A stretch of 64,000 bases of DNA, taken from the NCBI GenBank assembly GCA_034231615.1, contig CM067317.1, forward strand, positions 14,398,022-14,462,021, read 5' to 3'. This document shows positions 11,001 to 22,499 of the stretch, in pieces; position 1 is the first letter of the stretch; every line of letters begins with the position of its first letter. Below the pieces are notes generated by a model that saw only the letters and a list, made by a program, of their open reading frames with translations, ran no database searches and was not told where the DNA came from. The DNA is from Meghimatium bilineatum (Eukaryota; Mollusca; Gastropoda; Stylommatophora; Philomycidae). The translations under genes and the position numbers were made by a program.

Positions 11001-11339
11001 ATAAAACTACTACATGAATAAACTTTGTGATTATCTTTACATCACAACGAAGCCAGTCACTCGGACATTCGATCACAGTATCAATAACTGAGATGAACTG
11101 TATTGTTATCTTTACATTTAAAAAAACCCCAATAACCTGCGGGCTGGACGTCTTGTTCAGGATGAAAACAAGGCCCACTGTCTCTTCATCATGAGTGTCG
11201 TAGGAGCGATTCGGTAAAATTGAGGGGATATGCTTCTTCTTCTTGTTCTTTCGATCACTTGAAACATGTCTATATCTGTAATTCTGTCACCTGAATAAAA
11301 CTCACTGTTTTTTGTAGTTCATACAGTGTCCCATAGAGC
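11001..11339. other. unassigned
   Basis: It contains a further copy of the short dispersed repeat (11020-11100) and otherwise nothing I recognise. Confidence 0.4.
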
Positions 11340-12060
11340 TTTGATACCAGTGTTGTTTACTCTGGCCAATATGTCTGCCTCAGCGTTTCATGCTCAGAAC
11401 ACTCTTGAAGTATATGTTTGACACTCTGTGCTGCCTGTCCACATGTACACATGACAGTGTTGCCTATCTTGAACTTTGTATACATGTGACTGCATAGTCG
11501 GTTGTGTCCTGTTCTGAGACGTAGAATTATAACTTGTTCTGATCTGTTCATAATGTGATAGTCATCTTGTGTTGGTGTTTGTGGCTTTCTTATTGACTTG
11601 ATCATCTGTTTTTTTCTGATGGTAGATGATTGGTATATCTGGTTAGTCTTCCGCGGCAACTTCCATAGCCAGTTGGTCTGCTTTTTCATTTCCTGGTATT
11701 CCACAGTGAGAGTGTATCCACTGCATGGTTACCCTATACTGGTAAGACAATTCGCTAAGTAGTTTTCAAGACTGGAGAGCTTGAAGCACTGACATTGCAT
11801 CTGTCAGGAATACCACAGACTGTAGGTCAGAGTTGGAGTTCAGCAATTTTTTAGCTGCCACACTAATTGCCTGGATTTCTGCATCATAATTATTGCAGAA
11901 TTTTCCTGTCGGTGTTCTGATTGTATCTCTAAGCTTGTGTGGATATTCTATATATGCACCTGCACCTCCATTCCTCACAGCATTCTGTGCTGACCCATCT
12001 GTACATACTCTGACCCACAAATCTTGTGGATATTGCTCATCCAGGAAACTGAGGGGATAT
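11340..12060 (-). mobile_element. LINE fragment with RNase H domain
   Basis: The minus strand encodes RVCTDGSAQNAVRNGGAGAY (the first catalytic Asp of RNase H lies in TDGS), AEIQAISVAAKKLL (Glu), VFLTDAMSVLQAL (second Asp) and, after a stop, HCGIPGNEKADQLA (last Asp). The C-terminal tail EEQVIILRLRTGHNRL-like text (seen as SEQVIILRLRTGHNRLCSHM) with CTCGQAAQSVKHILQECSEH completes the ORF2 end. RNase H after the RT is typical of I/Nimb/Jockey-like LINEs. The RT piece at 27.24-28.54 kb probably belongs to the same or a close family. The copy is 5' truncated and frameshifted. Confidence 0.87.
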
Positions 12061-12109
12061 GCTTAACCAGTACATGTGAAAATTGAGGGGATAGGCGGAA
12101 ACTGTTTAT

Positions 12110-12650
12110 TGTCTGTTGTCTATTCCCATGTGACGTTGTCGTAGCTTCCAGCCTTGTCGTTGAGCATAGGGGTTTGTGAAGGAAAACCACGTGTGTTGCT
12201 CTGGTTGAAGTGTAGTCATGTTTATTCACTATGGTTTTGATATTGTCTACCCACATGGTCCTAGGCCGGACCTTGGCTCTGTAGTTTGATTCCATCTTGT
12301 TATAAGCTCTTATGGGAAGTTGATCGTTCGTCCTCATAAGATGTCCTAACCATTTTATCTGTTGTTTCTCTATATAGTCTATGCATGATGTGATACTTAT
12401 TATCTTTCTGATGTTCTCACTGCTCATTTTGTCAAGTCTGGTGACTCCAAAGCCTTCCATAGACATTTAATTTCGCAAGTTTCGATCTTTCTCGTATGTA
12501 GATGTCAATAGTCAAGTCTTGAATTGGTAATATAGTGTTGGTATAGAGATGCTCTTATCATTTGTTTCTTTACTTCCATGTTGATGTTTGAGTGCAATAG
12601 CATAGGTGACATCTGGCATGTCAGATCATTTGCCTGTTGCCATCTTGTTT
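12110..12650 (-). mobile_element. LINE ORF2 C-terminal fragment
   Basis: The minus strand reads GVTRLDKMSSENIRKII, then QQIKWLGHLMRTNDQLPIRA and RPRTMWVDNIKTIVNKH, the usual LINE order after the RT (CEMKCLRK, RLDR.RNE.IRE, WLGHLMRM, GRPR.RW.D.I). The upstream part (12470-12650) continues the element in broken frames. A related WFSHASRL...RGRP piece is at 26520-26790. It lies directly upstream of the RNase H fragment on the same strand but is a different C-terminal type, so these look like two separate insertions. Confidence 0.8.
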
Positions 12651-12679
12651 CTATCTCTTTCTCGAGTCATCCGTCTTCG

Positions 12680-13200
12680 CTGACCCTGTACGTGTGAAAT
12701 ATAATGGAATATGCTGACCCTATACGTGTGAAATATAATGGAATATGTTTAACCTGTACGTGTGCAATTTGATGGAATAGGCTGAACCTGTACGTGTGAA
12801 ATTTGATGGAATAGACTGAACCTGTACAGGGTGAAATTTGATGGAATAGGCTGAACCTGTACGTGTGAAATTTGATGGAATAGACTGAACATGTACGTGT
12901 GAAATTTGATGGAATATGCTAAACCTGTACAGGGTGAAATTTGATGGAATAGGCTGAACCTGTACGTGTGAAATTTGATGGAATAGGCTGAACCTGTACA
13001 GGGTGAAATTTGATGGAATAGGCTGAACCTGTACGTGTGAAATTTGATGGAATAGACTGAACCTGTACGTGTGAAATTTGATGGAATAGGCTGAACCTGT
13101 ACAGGGTGAAATTTGATGGAATAGGCTGAACGTGTATGTGTGAAGTTTTATAGAATATGCTGAACCTGTACATGTGAAATATGCTGCAATAGGCTGAACC
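12680..13200. repeat. 34-bp minisatellite
   Basis: About 15 copies of a unit CTGAACCTGTACGTGTGAAA followed by TTTGATGGAATAGG. A variant with ACAGGGTGAAA in place of ACGTGTGAAA alternates irregularly. The right-hand copies (after 13130) are more diverged, as expected at array edges. Confidence 0.95.
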
Positions 13201-13448
13201 TATGAGTGAAGAAAATCATCATTACAACACCTTGTCTAAAATTATAAATAACCCCCATGACGAAGAGATGCACGATAACGGACGTTCTACCATTGTCCTT
13301 TAGACTAATAGATGACGGGGAATGTAGATGTGTCATCACTATGGATTGGTAAAGAAATCAGACAGAAGAATGATTGTATAGTTGACCCAGACGTGTAAGC
13401 TGTGCTCCTGGTACAACGCGGAAATCCGGAAATACTGATACGCTAGAA
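13201..13448. other. unassigned
   Basis: Short stretch between the minisatellite and a hAT MITE. No feature seen. Confidence 0.4.
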
Positions 13449-13929
13449 CAGGGGTCGGCAACCTTTTGCTAACTGTGTGTCAACTTAAGGTTTCAAATTA
13501 TTAAGAGTGCCAACTTCACATATCATTTTATACAAGTCGAGGTCAATATTATTATTTTACTATATATTTTATTTTTATATTTTAATTAACTAATATATAG
13601 TGATATTCAATAATATGTAAAGTTGTAAACAACATTATAAGAAATATAGTTTCTTGTAAGATTTTTGTTAAAAACATTTTTATTATTAATTGGAGCCTTG
13701 CCCTTGCATGGTCTTGGCCAGTTGCTCTTTATCGACAACATACTTTGTCACTTTGAATTTGACACAATTTTCTTAATGTTCAGGCGTTAGGAGAATGCTG
13801 AAAGGAGCAAGGAAACCCCGCTAATCGATTTATAATCAACTTTATACAGCAACGTGAAGAGTCTGCGTGCCATTTGAAATTGTTTGGCGGGCCAAGTGTT
13901 GCACGCGTGCCCTAAGTTGCCGACCCCTG
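13449..13929. mobile_element. non-autonomous hAT transposon (MITE)
   Basis: The 481-base element begins CAGGGGTCGGCAACC and ends GTTGCCGACCCCTG, inverted repeats of the hAT type. It is flanked by CGCTAGAA (13441-13448) and CACTAGAA (13930-13937), an 8-base target duplication with one difference. The interior is AT-rich in the left half and has no transposase sequence, so it would depend on an autonomous hAT elsewhere. Confidence 0.93.
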
Positions 13930-13937
13930 CACTAGAA

Positions 13938-14690
13938 TTTTGCAACTTCGGGGACTAAACATGCAATAAATCTCTCCTTATGAATTCACCACATCGTTGA
14001 GATAACTTTCTATGAGCCCGGGTATCGCTTTAATAACACAACTAGGACAATATCTTAATTTGTCAGACAGTCTATAGCTGTTAAGAGCTACCTGCTCACA
14101 GTTAAATGGATTATTTCATCATCATCATCATTATCATTATGATTACCACTCCTGCAATCCGACCTTCAGTCAATCATCATGTCAGATCACCAATAACTTT
14201 GATGAACTTTGTGATTATCCCCAGGTCCGCTATGAAACATATTTTTGCAGATGTTTTCGAATTTTGTTCCCTAATATATTTCACATGGCAGGTTGTACTG
14301 CAGAGAACGGAATGTGTTGTTCACTTAAAAAAAAAAGGTCAACCACCTGTCTTCGTGTAATTAATACCGTATTTGTTCTTGAGAAAATTGATGCAATTTT
14401 TGTGAGTAAAATCGTTATAAGGAGGGGGGTATGTGTGTGTGTGTTTGCCCGTCTTTGTATTAGATTTTTAGTAGTAAAAATAATTTTTTGATTTCTTTTT
14501 TTGAAAAGGAGGGGGGGGGGGGGGGGGGAGGGGGTGTTGAAAATCCCTACTTTCTCTACAGGTTTATCGGCTATGTTGCTATGTTGCATTTTTTCCCCGT
14601 TAATCCACCGTCAACTTACAATTGACTTCAGTTACTGCCATATATCATTAGTTGTTTTCTTGTGTACTTCTTTTATCACGCAGTAGAATG
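13938..14690. other. unassigned, with a G-homopolymer
   Basis: It holds another copy of the short dispersed repeat at 14160-14240, a weak stretch like the reverse of the SINE B core at about 14285-14320, and a long G run at 14509-14528. No gene is supported. Confidence 0.4.
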
Positions 14691-14757
14691 TAACGCACTA
14701 GACAGTCACGCACTAGTCAGTCACGCACTAGACAGTCACGAACTAGACAGTCACGTA
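14690..14757. repeat. 15-bp minisatellite, ~4 copies
   Basis: Short array of CAGTCACGCACTAGA units with minor variation. Confidence 0.9.
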
Positions 14758-14984
14758 CCTGATCCAGCAAAGACTTTATTTTTAATGTTATTTTAATTAT
14801 CTATGCTTTTGTTTTCTATTTGCCATTTTCCTTGTATACTGTAATTCTCCCTACATGTAATCACACCCACATTCCCATAATTCATGCCTCTTTTCCTCTT
14901 ATTTTGTTTCTATTCTTGACTTCAGTTATCACATGAATGACAATTTCTCTTCGCTTGATTTTTATAGTTGTATTCTGCGTTTGC

Positions 14985-15030
14985 CCTTATCGTGATAAAG
15001 AACTTTTGATCGAAACGTCGATTCTCAGTA
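14985..15030 (+). other. hammerhead-like core motif, copy 1
   Basis: The stretch has TGATAAAG, a T-rich loop and TCGAAACGTCG. It matches the motifs at 23.97, 32.34 and 33.77 kb in order and spacing. The pattern (TGATRA, a 4-base arm, TTTT, the complementary arm, then GAAAC) resembles the core of a hammerhead ribozyme as found in Penelope-like elements. This copy is diverged and I infer no activity. Confidence 0.45.
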
Positions 15031-15404
15031 TTTTTCCAAGTAATACTGCTATTTAACTCTTATATCTTTTACCTCTAATGATCACCATATAGTGTACAGT
15101 TTTACTTACAGTTCATTTAATTGTCAATACGTCAACTATTTCAGGTAATATTATGTCAGTTTCAGTTGAACTACACTGGATAATACATTTCAGATAATAT
15201 TTTTCATTGATGTTTCTTAGATTTTTCTTTTATTATATTCACCCATTTCCGTTTCCCTTTACTATTTCTTTTGTTCTTGTTCCATTGTAATATTCAAGTA
15301 ATTTTTTGCTGTCTATATATGTCCAAATAGGTGCAGTTTTTCGTTGCACAAATTCCCATATTGAATATATGTTGCGTCGAAGACGGATGTATCGGCTATT
15401 GACG
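15031..15404. other. unassigned
   Basis: AT-rich; no feature seen. Confidence 0.4.
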
Positions 15405-15530
15405 TAGATAAAACGACGACACAACACATTTCCATTCTCTGGACTACCTCCTGCAGGACATCTAGTAGGATCATAGTCCTGTTACAATGGAGATCCAGCA
15501 ACATTTTGAAAATGAACGCTGAAGAAGAAG
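15405..15530 (+). mobile_element. SINE type A, 5' truncated
   Basis: The copy carries the family core (CACATTTCCATTCTCTGGAC, CATCTAGTAGGATCATAGTC) and ends in AATGAACGCTGAAGAAGAAG. The tRNA-like head is absent. It is followed by AT-rich DNA with repeated ATACAT. Confidence 0.85.
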
Positions 15531-15654
15531 AATATGAATACATTAAATACATGAATATATAAATACATACATCCACTTAATAAATATATACACTAAATAC
15601 ATAAATTCACTGAATAAAATATATAGTTTCAGGTGATGGTGAGATATCCCTTTA

Positions 15655-15840
15655 CTGATAAAGTGGTGGCGTATCAAGTTCAGGACGTAGCCATCAACCC
15701 AGCATTTTTTGGCTGTAGTGATTTTTAGTCAATATAAATATAAGTTCAGCAGTTTTCCATTACTTTCCTAACGCTCCGGATGTACATTTGCCTGTGGCGT
15801 GATTTGAACACAGTACATATTTGCCACTGAACCGGGCCTT
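15655..15840 (-). mobile_element. tRNA-derived SINE type C
   Basis: The tail end on the plus strand reads GTTCAGGACGTAGCCATCAA and CAGCATTTTTTGGCTGTAGT, then the body and a degraded tRNA-like head near 15800-15840. It aligns along its length with the copies at 7840-8196 and 19755-19952 and is diverged from both. Confidence 0.8.
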
Positions 15841-16149
15841 AAGTGATAACCAATCTAATATGTCTAATGTTCAAGCATATGGATAAGAGGTGGTGGTAGG
15901 ATTTCGATGGGTTCCCCCCCCCCCCCAATAAAACTCACCAAAAAAATTAAACGAAAAGGGAAGACCACTTTTAGGTAACTCCATCGCCATAACAGAGAGG
16001 AATACGGGCCTAATAATGCTCATTAAGTTTCAGGGGAGACCTTCTCTTGTTACTCCGTAGATTACACATTGATTCATGCATAATATTCATGTAAACAGCT
16101 ACTCAGCAGGTGCTCATGTAAACAGAATCCAGCAGAATATTACTGCACA
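15841..16149. other. unassigned, with C-homopolymer
   Basis: A run of C at 15915-15928 is the only notable feature. Confidence 0.4.
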
Positions 16150-16545
16150 TTATAATGAAAGGAAAAGGAAACATAATAGAAGAAGAGATTTACGAAGCTC
16201 AGTTTGGGTTTAGAGCCGAAAGAGGCACTAGAGATCACATATTTAACATGATGATGATGATTGTAGGAAAATGCAGAGAATTCAACATCCACTTGCATTC
16301 ATGATTTATAGATTACACTAAAACTTTTGACTGCGTCAATCATCACCAAATATGGGGAATAATGAATAACATGGGTATCCCAAATCACATTATATGCCTA
16401 ATTGCTGTAAAAAAATTAAGAAGCCGCCTTAAACGTGGAAGGGGTAACATAAGAGTAGTTTAAAGTATAAAAAAGGAGTAAGAAAAGGTTGTACAATGAT
16501 GCCGAATATGTTTAACATATATGCAGAGAACATAATGAGAAATGT
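16150..16545 (+). mobile_element. LINE reverse transcriptase fragment
   Basis: The plus strand reads EEEIYEAQFGFRAERGTRDH, then FIDYTKTFDCVNHHQIWGIM and GVRKGCTMMPNMFNIYAENI. These are the RT blocks containing the first catalytic Asp (FIDYTKAFD) and the QGC.LSP..FN.Y block of a non-LTR RT. Stops interrupt it. A LINE C-terminal piece on the same strand starts at about 17045 and has the downstream blocks, so the two may be parts of one copy split by other DNA. Confidence 0.8.
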
Positions 16546-16889
16546 GAAGCACTAAACAACGCAACAAAAATTACTGCCCATAAACATCGGAGATGCGCAT
16601 GTGATTGCGTCTGTGGGTCTCACACCAATGGCTCACTAGACCAACCAACCATGCAATAGAAAACTTTAGTAGATGACATGCCTTTATATTGAGGTTATCT
16701 TCTTATAGAAGCTTCATGGCACGTCATCTATACAATCCCGTAGTCGTAACCTTCGATAACAGTTACCATGTTGTGCCGACAGGTCGACGTTGTGCTTGAA
16801 CTAGTTACGGGAACGGCGTGGGTGGGCGGAACAACAAATAAACCTGTCGCAAGGGCCAGAGTTGTGCCCTGATGTCGACATCTGTTTCG

Positions 16890-17012
16890 GCGATATTAGA
16901 CTCGAACACCATGGAGTCAGATAGCTGCTGGAACAGAGGGCGGAGCACTTATGGGAATGTCCCACGTGCTGTGACACCAGTTTCTAATCAAGAATCAAGA
17001 GGTCTACTGATT
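16890..17012 (+). mobile_element. 3' end of RNase H-type LINE
   Basis: It reads as LLEQRAEHLWECPTCCDTSF and ends TTTCTAATCAAGAATCAAGA, the same terminus as the copies at 59.83 kb and (with GAAGAAGAAG) 49.46 kb. It separates the RT piece at 16150 from the C-terminal piece at 17045 and may be an insertion into that LINE. The region 16560-16890 before it was not identified. Confidence 0.7.
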
Positions 17013-17044
17013 CCAGAAATTAGATACGCGACGACACAGTGCTA

Positions 17045-17775
17045 TTAACATGAAATGAGAAAGACTTGATGAACATAATAAAATAAACAAAAAGCTTTAG
17101 CGAATAACAAAATCTGTTTCAAAATATGACAAAGACGAAAATAATGACAAAGTGAAACAAGACCTAGAATTAATATTGGTAACTATGTTTTAGAGGAAAT
17201 GACAAATGTCTAATATCTAAGAGCTAACATAAACAGTACAGGAGACTGTGCTGTCGAGATCAGGAGGAGAACAGCAATAGCAATGTCCAAATTAAAACAA
17301 CTGAAAAAACTGGCACAGGGCAAACACGGGAACTAAGGTATGTTTGTTACGTAAATGTTTGTTCCCAGTGGCGACCTACATTTGCGAAACATGGACAATA
17401 AATAAAACTACATCCAAGAGAATAGAGGCCTTTGAAATGGAGTGCTATAAAAGAGCCATGACAGTAGACAGCAAGAAAGATCAACCAAGACATGCTAAGA
17501 AATGTCAACGTTTACGAAGGCTGACTTTTATACACCATAATAAAAAGGAAGTTGTGTTTTTTTCGTCCATGTGAATTGCATGGAATGAGTGTTATTGGAG
17601 GGAACGGTAGAAGGCAGTAGAGGTAGAGGCCGACCAAGACGTCGCTGGACAAGAGATATTCAGGAATGCGTGCACATGTCGTTAGAAGAAGAGAGACAAC
17701 TTTTTGAGACCGCGAAAATGTCAGGAGATTCATAAGGAATACTACGTTCTGGAAATAATACGTGAGATGACAGCA
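17045..17775 (+). mobile_element. LINE ORF2 C-terminal fragment
   Basis: It reads LRANINSTGDCAVEIRRRTA, then a shifted CETWT block at 17380 (CETWTINKTTSKRIEAFEME), HG.QKDQP-type text and ends with TTCTGGAAATAATACGTGAG. It is homologous along its length to 55207-55875 and to the minus-strand piece at 10585-11000. Several frameshifts and stops are present. Confidence 0.8.
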
Positions 17776-18525
17776 ACAAACATACTCAGTACATTGCTCA
17801 TTGATGTATGCATAGAAGAACATTTATTGTATATACTGAATATATGAAGGCCGTTGATCTCGCCTCATTCCCATTCATTTTGAAAATCAGAATCTAACTT
17901 ATAGTAGTTTGAAAATTCGAACACAACGTTGGAGAAATCTTCACCACGTCCATCTCTTCAGCAATTCCCTGCAAAAAAAGGTATTCAGCTTCTTCATAAA
18001 AAAGAGGGAATTTCATACCAAAATGGTGGGAGAAGATGTCTTTTTCTTAGGTAGAAACTCGCCTCCCGCGTGTTTAACTAGCTGTGTGCATGGTCATCAT
18101 ATATATGTGTGTGTGTGAGTGTGTGTATGTATGTGTGTATGTATATGTATGTATGTATATGTAAGCATATATTTCTCACCTTGTTTAGAATGTGTACATA
18201 ATTATACACTAAGCAAATAAAAGAACTGCAAATAAAGTTACAGGAAAAATAGTCCTGGATAATAAGTCACATATTTGACTAGAAAAAAAGATATATGAAA
18301 AAAATACAATTAGGTTATGGTGTTAGGTAATAAAGTGACATAAAAAAGAATTTCGATAGGAAAAAAAAAGTTACAGGAAAGGAAACGATAATTTTGACTA
18401 GGAAAGAGTGAAACAAAAATATTAAATAAATCATCTACACATGTGGAAAACAACTTACACGATGTTATTGTTATGAAAGTTTTATTCGCTGTTTTTAATG
18501 CTGACAAATTAGAGAAGTTAAAAAA
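17776..18525. other. unassigned, with GT/GTAT microsatellite
   Basis: 18100-18165 is a GTGTGT/GTATGT run. The rest is AT-rich with no recognised gene. Confidence 0.4.
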
Positions 18526-18529
18526 TGGA

Positions 18530-18745
18530 ATGTTTTCCAAATATAAAAAAAAGCTTGATAATCAGCAAAGCCAGAGAAGAACAGTTGGTAATCATAAAAA
18601 TACACGGAGAGAAGCTACAGCAAGTAGAACAATACCAATATCTCCGAGACATACAAATGATGACAGATGTGAAAAGTTAAAAGGAGAACGGGTTTAGGGT
18701 AAGACACTAAATAATAAAACAAAGAAAAGACTGAATGGGTTATTT
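18530..18745 (+). mobile_element. LINE fragment, pre-C-terminal region
   Basis: A plus-strand frame gives HGEKLQQVEQYQYL then a DDGRCEK-like stretch (AATGATGACAGATGTGAAAAG). This is the YQYLG..I..DGRC.TEIK.RI block that follows the RT in the LINE family also seen at 49.46-49.69 kb (minus) and 62.73 kb (plus). Only this block survives. Confidence 0.65.
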
Positions 18746-19375
18746 TGTGTGACTGTGTTTTCCGTGTTTATTTTTTGATTGTGACTATTTTTTTTACCTA
18801 AGACTGTCTTATTTCGTGACTGTTTTTCCTGTGACATTTTTGTACCATAACTTTTTTCCTGTGACTTTCTTTTCCTGTGACTTTTTTTCCTACATTCGTT
18901 TTAATAACTTTAGTAACTATCTATTTTTAACCCCTTTATATGTTTAGTATTCCGAAGGGCATACACATACACACACAGATACACACAGTGTTATAGTAGG
19001 CTTACATATTGTGTTCTATTTCAACGCAGACGTATACGCATTGTCACAGAAATAAGGTATAACCCCCTCGAAACACGTACCCATACAATATTCAGATTTG
19101 TCACAAGTAGTAACGTGCGCACAATGACGCACAGGAACATGTTTGAAACAACACAATAATATTGGTGTGCTCCTAAGTCGGTACGTACGACTCCATTCAA
19201 CGGTTCTTATCTGAACATATTTGATCAAGGAAGTACGCATAAACTGATGACGTCAAACCAGGAACATCTGTAGTACAAACGTGGCTATTTTTTTCCCCAA
19301 TGGGATTTGTCATAACTCATTCTAAAAACCATTCATTTTTATCGTTTCTCTTTTTCTGCATTGATCTCCCTCTCC
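18746..19375. other. unassigned, T-rich with irregular TGTGACTTTTTTCC repeats
   Basis: Between 18750 and 18900 a degenerate TGTGAC-T(n)-CC motif recurs. 18960-18990 is CA-rich. No gene is seen. Confidence 0.4.
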
Positions 19376-19377
19376 CG

Positions 19378-19399
19378 CTCTCTCTCTCTCTCTCTCTCT

Positions 19400-19449
<50 letters not shown>
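19378..19449. repeat. (TC)n(TA)n compound microsatellite
   Basis: A CT run passes directly into a TA run. The same compound structure occurs at 62490-62546. Confidence 0.95.
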
Positions 19450-19452
<3 letters not shown>

Positions 19453-19754
19453 CATTTATTCAGAAGACGTGCATGCCATTTGTTAATTGATATATTTCAA
19501 ATATGATACGGTACATTGCTGCATAATTTATTTCTTGTCTGCTGGTTCAGTGTTTATGTTATCTTTTAAGGGAATTGGTTTTTAGAACACAAAAGGTACC
19601 TGGGTCAAATCTTGGACAGCAACAGTGACTAGCATATTGACTATATACGACCCCTATAGTAGAAGCACCATATTTATTATATCCACAAAACAAAAAACGG
19701 TACAGGAACCATATCTACCCATGCGCACCATACTGCCACCTGATTAAAAAAAGT

Positions 19755-19952
19755 TGGTAGCATATCCTATTCAGGACGTAGCCACAACTCAGCCTTTTTT
19801 GTGGCTGTAGTGATTTTCTAGGCAATATAAATACATCAAGTAGTTTGCCATTGCTTTCTGAACGGACCGGATACTCAAACGCCTGTGGCGGGGATGGAAC
19901 TCGGTACCATGGCTATTACAGACGCGCCGTGTACGACTTCGCCAACCATCTG
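19755..19952 (-). mobile_element. tRNA-derived SINE type C, best copy
   Basis: On the minus strand it opens at 19952 with GGTTGGCGAAGTCGTACACG (A-box region) and GTACCGAGTTCCATCCCCGC (B-box region), so it would be transcribed by RNA polymerase III. The body has CAGAAAGCAATGGCAAACTA and the 3' part GGCTACGTCCTGAATAGGAT. No coding capacity; it would use a LINE in trans. It serves as reference for the copies at 7.8 and 15.7 kb. Confidence 0.87.
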
Positions 19953-20290
19953 ATTGTCTGTTGTAAATGTATTATGTATTGTCGATAATTATTGATGTGG
20001 GTGGAGTTCTACTGATGGGGTTACCTTGTTCTGGTACAACTTTTCCTCCCTAATCACTCACGGGGGAAATACGCAATAAAATTATATAACACATCCGAGA
20101 CCAACCGAACTCGGGCCTACAATCAGCAGACGTTATTATGTGATTGTTAAAATGTTCGTACTCAACGAGTGGAGGTCAATTGTGGCCTTCTGTTCACTCA
20201 GGCGTTAATGGTGACTGCCTTATCAGTTTTGCTGGCAGAAAGTGTTTGCAGTTCTCTGAAAAGGCACTATAAGTGTCCAAGCCAGAGGTG
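19953..20290. other. unassigned
   Basis: No feature seen. Confidence 0.4.
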
Positions 20291-20797
20291 AAAAATGTGT
20301 CAAGTCTAGGCTACAAAATGGAGTAGTTCACATATAAAAATTGTGTCAAGTCTAGGCTACAAAATGGAGTAGTTCACAGATAAAAAATGTGTCAAGTCTA
20401 GGCTACCAAATGTAGTAGTTCACAGATAAAAATGTGTCAAGTCTAGGCTACAAAATGGAGTAGTTCACATATAAAAAATGTGTCAAGTCTAGGCTACAAA
20501 ATGGAGTAGTTCACAGATAAAAAATGTGTCAAGTCTAGGCTACAAAATGGAGTAGTTCACATATAAAAAATGTGTCAAGTCTAGGCTACAAAATGGAGTA
20601 GTTCACAGATAAAAAGTGTGTCCAGTCTAAGCTACCAAATGGAGTAGTTCACATATACAAATTGTGTCAAGTCTAGGCTACAAAATGGAGTAGTTCACAT
20701 ATAAAAAATGTGTCCAGTCTAAGCTACCAAATGGAGTAGTTCACATATAAAAATTGTGTCAAGTCTAGGCTACCAAATGGAGTTCACACATAAAAGA
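20291..20797. repeat. 46-bp minisatellite
   Basis: About 11 copies of a 46-47-base unit containing GTGTCAAGTCTAGGCTACAA and AATGGAGTAGTTCACATATA. Length variation comes from the A-run at the unit boundary. Two subtypes (CACATATA and CACAGATA) alternate over part of the array. Confidence 0.95.
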
Positions 20798-21405
20798 TGA
20801 GGTCTACAATTTTTTTTTTAAATGCCCGTCCCTGTGTTATGACGTAAGTGTCAAAAGAGATAATGGTACCTCCAGAACGAGGGGTGACCGCAATGAATCT
20901 CCAACACATCCTGCTTATTGTCTTGCGGATACACTTTAATAATCAAATGTCATGACGAATGACGTTGGCGATGATGCGTTTCCACGACTGTCTCTAATGT
21001 TGTTAATAAGTTCAATTAGTGACATTCTCTCGTGACACAGTGACAACTCATTCAGAAATTTCTCTCTGTGCCCTCTGTCTCTTCCATTTTGTTATTTCCA
21101 GTTGTTATTAAATGTTCAAGTTTAGCACTTCTTATGCTATAAAAATTTTGAATATCTGCTTCTATTTGTTACTATAAATTGTCTTTTACTCCAGCACCTT
21201 TGAGCATTTTTATACTTTTTTCTTAGCTGAATTTTCATCATTATGTTCAAAAACCGCATTTTATTTGCCACCAGCTCATCTTCAGTTTTTTTTGTCCATT
21301 TTACATCTACAAAGAAGAATTGGTTCGCTATAACATATGAGTACTCGTATTTGCATATGCACTGATATTACAGCATCATGTTTGGTGTGTCTAATTTTGG
21401 AATTA
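20798..21405. other. unassigned
   Basis: No recognised feature. Confidence 0.4.
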
Positions 21406-21407
21406 TG

Positions 21408-21495
21408 ATTTGCTATGTGCTGTCCTGCTCTATAGCTTTATAGAACACAAAGATTTGCTATGTGCTATTTTGCTCTATAGCTATATACACGGCAA
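21408..21495 (-). repeat. ~54-bp repeat, two copies, shared with 28.67 kb
   Basis: ATTTGCTATGTGCT.TCCTGCTCTATAGCT is present twice. It is the reverse complement of the array at 28668-28850, so this satellite exists at two places in opposite orientation. A LINE piece of the family found at 28854 lies 230 bases further on. Confidence 0.85.
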
Positions 21496-21719
21496 ATATA
21501 TTATTTTAATATAAGTGTTTGGTTTGGATATGTAGCTGGCATGACTCAAATTCTAAAATTATTTTGGATGGTCGAGAGTGGAAGGAGAAAATTGGAACAT
21601 AGAAAATCCTGGAGTGCTCACATCATTTAATGGTGTGGGCGGGGTTTATCTACGCCCCTGTGAATGGCTGAGGATTTTGTTTGGATAGTTTTTTTGTGCT
21701 GTTTTGGCATGTGCCGCAC

Positions 21720-21860
21720 AATAATTTAATGACAAGAGAAAAATATTGACATTTAAACAGATCACAAACTAACTAAAACAGATAATTATAAAATGCTACA
21801 TCTATTCTACATTAGTGTATGGCTCAGAAACATGGACAGTAACAAACACAAGATATGACA
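21720..21860 (+). mobile_element. LINE fragment around the SETWT block
   Basis: AATTATAAAATGCTACATCT, ATTCTACATTAGTGTATGGC and TCAGAAACATGGAC match the sequence at 28895-28960 nearly base for base. They encode the RIIKCYIYS.L.YG.ETWT block of that LINE. Both ends are lost. Confidence 0.75.
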
Positions 21861-22495
21861 CCTGATTAAAGACATTGCATCTGGTTGAGCACATGACACA
21901 ATGTAATACCCCTACGACTCTGATTAGTTGTGGGCATTGTTCCCGCTAAACTGCGTCACCGTTCACTAGCGCACATATTTTTATCCCACGGCGCACAGAA
22001 TTTGGTTTTGACGCACAAAACTTACATTAAAAAATGTGTGTAAGTTCCTATAATAAAAAATAGAATTTGTTAAAAGAAAACAGGCTGAAGAAGATTCTCC
22101 TTTTTTTAAGTAGAAGTTTTACCCAGCAAATGTGGTGTTGGAAATTTATCAGCTCATGGGGATAGACATTTGCTCATAAACATTCATGTCGTAGATGTAC
22201 ATTGATACGGACCTATGGTACGGTATTCCAAGCATACAAATGATATGAAAAGATTTAAATAAAAATAAGAAGAGACATTGAAAACTGAAACTGTGGCAAC
22301 ATCGTCTTTTCATAAACACGATTTGAAGAAATGTTTGATATGACCTCTTCGTATCAATAAAATATGATAATAATACAATAGAGACTGAACAGTGTAGTGT
22401 GATGGGAGAGAATATACCCTTATGTAAACATACAACTTGGAAGCTTGACTTCAACATTGGCATCCTTGTCTTTTCACGTGGAAGATTCGAAAGAA
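21861..22495. other. unassigned
   Basis: No recognised gene. A 116-codon minus-strand ORF (22149-22499) has no motif I can support. Confidence 0.4.
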
Positions 22496-22499
22496 GCAT

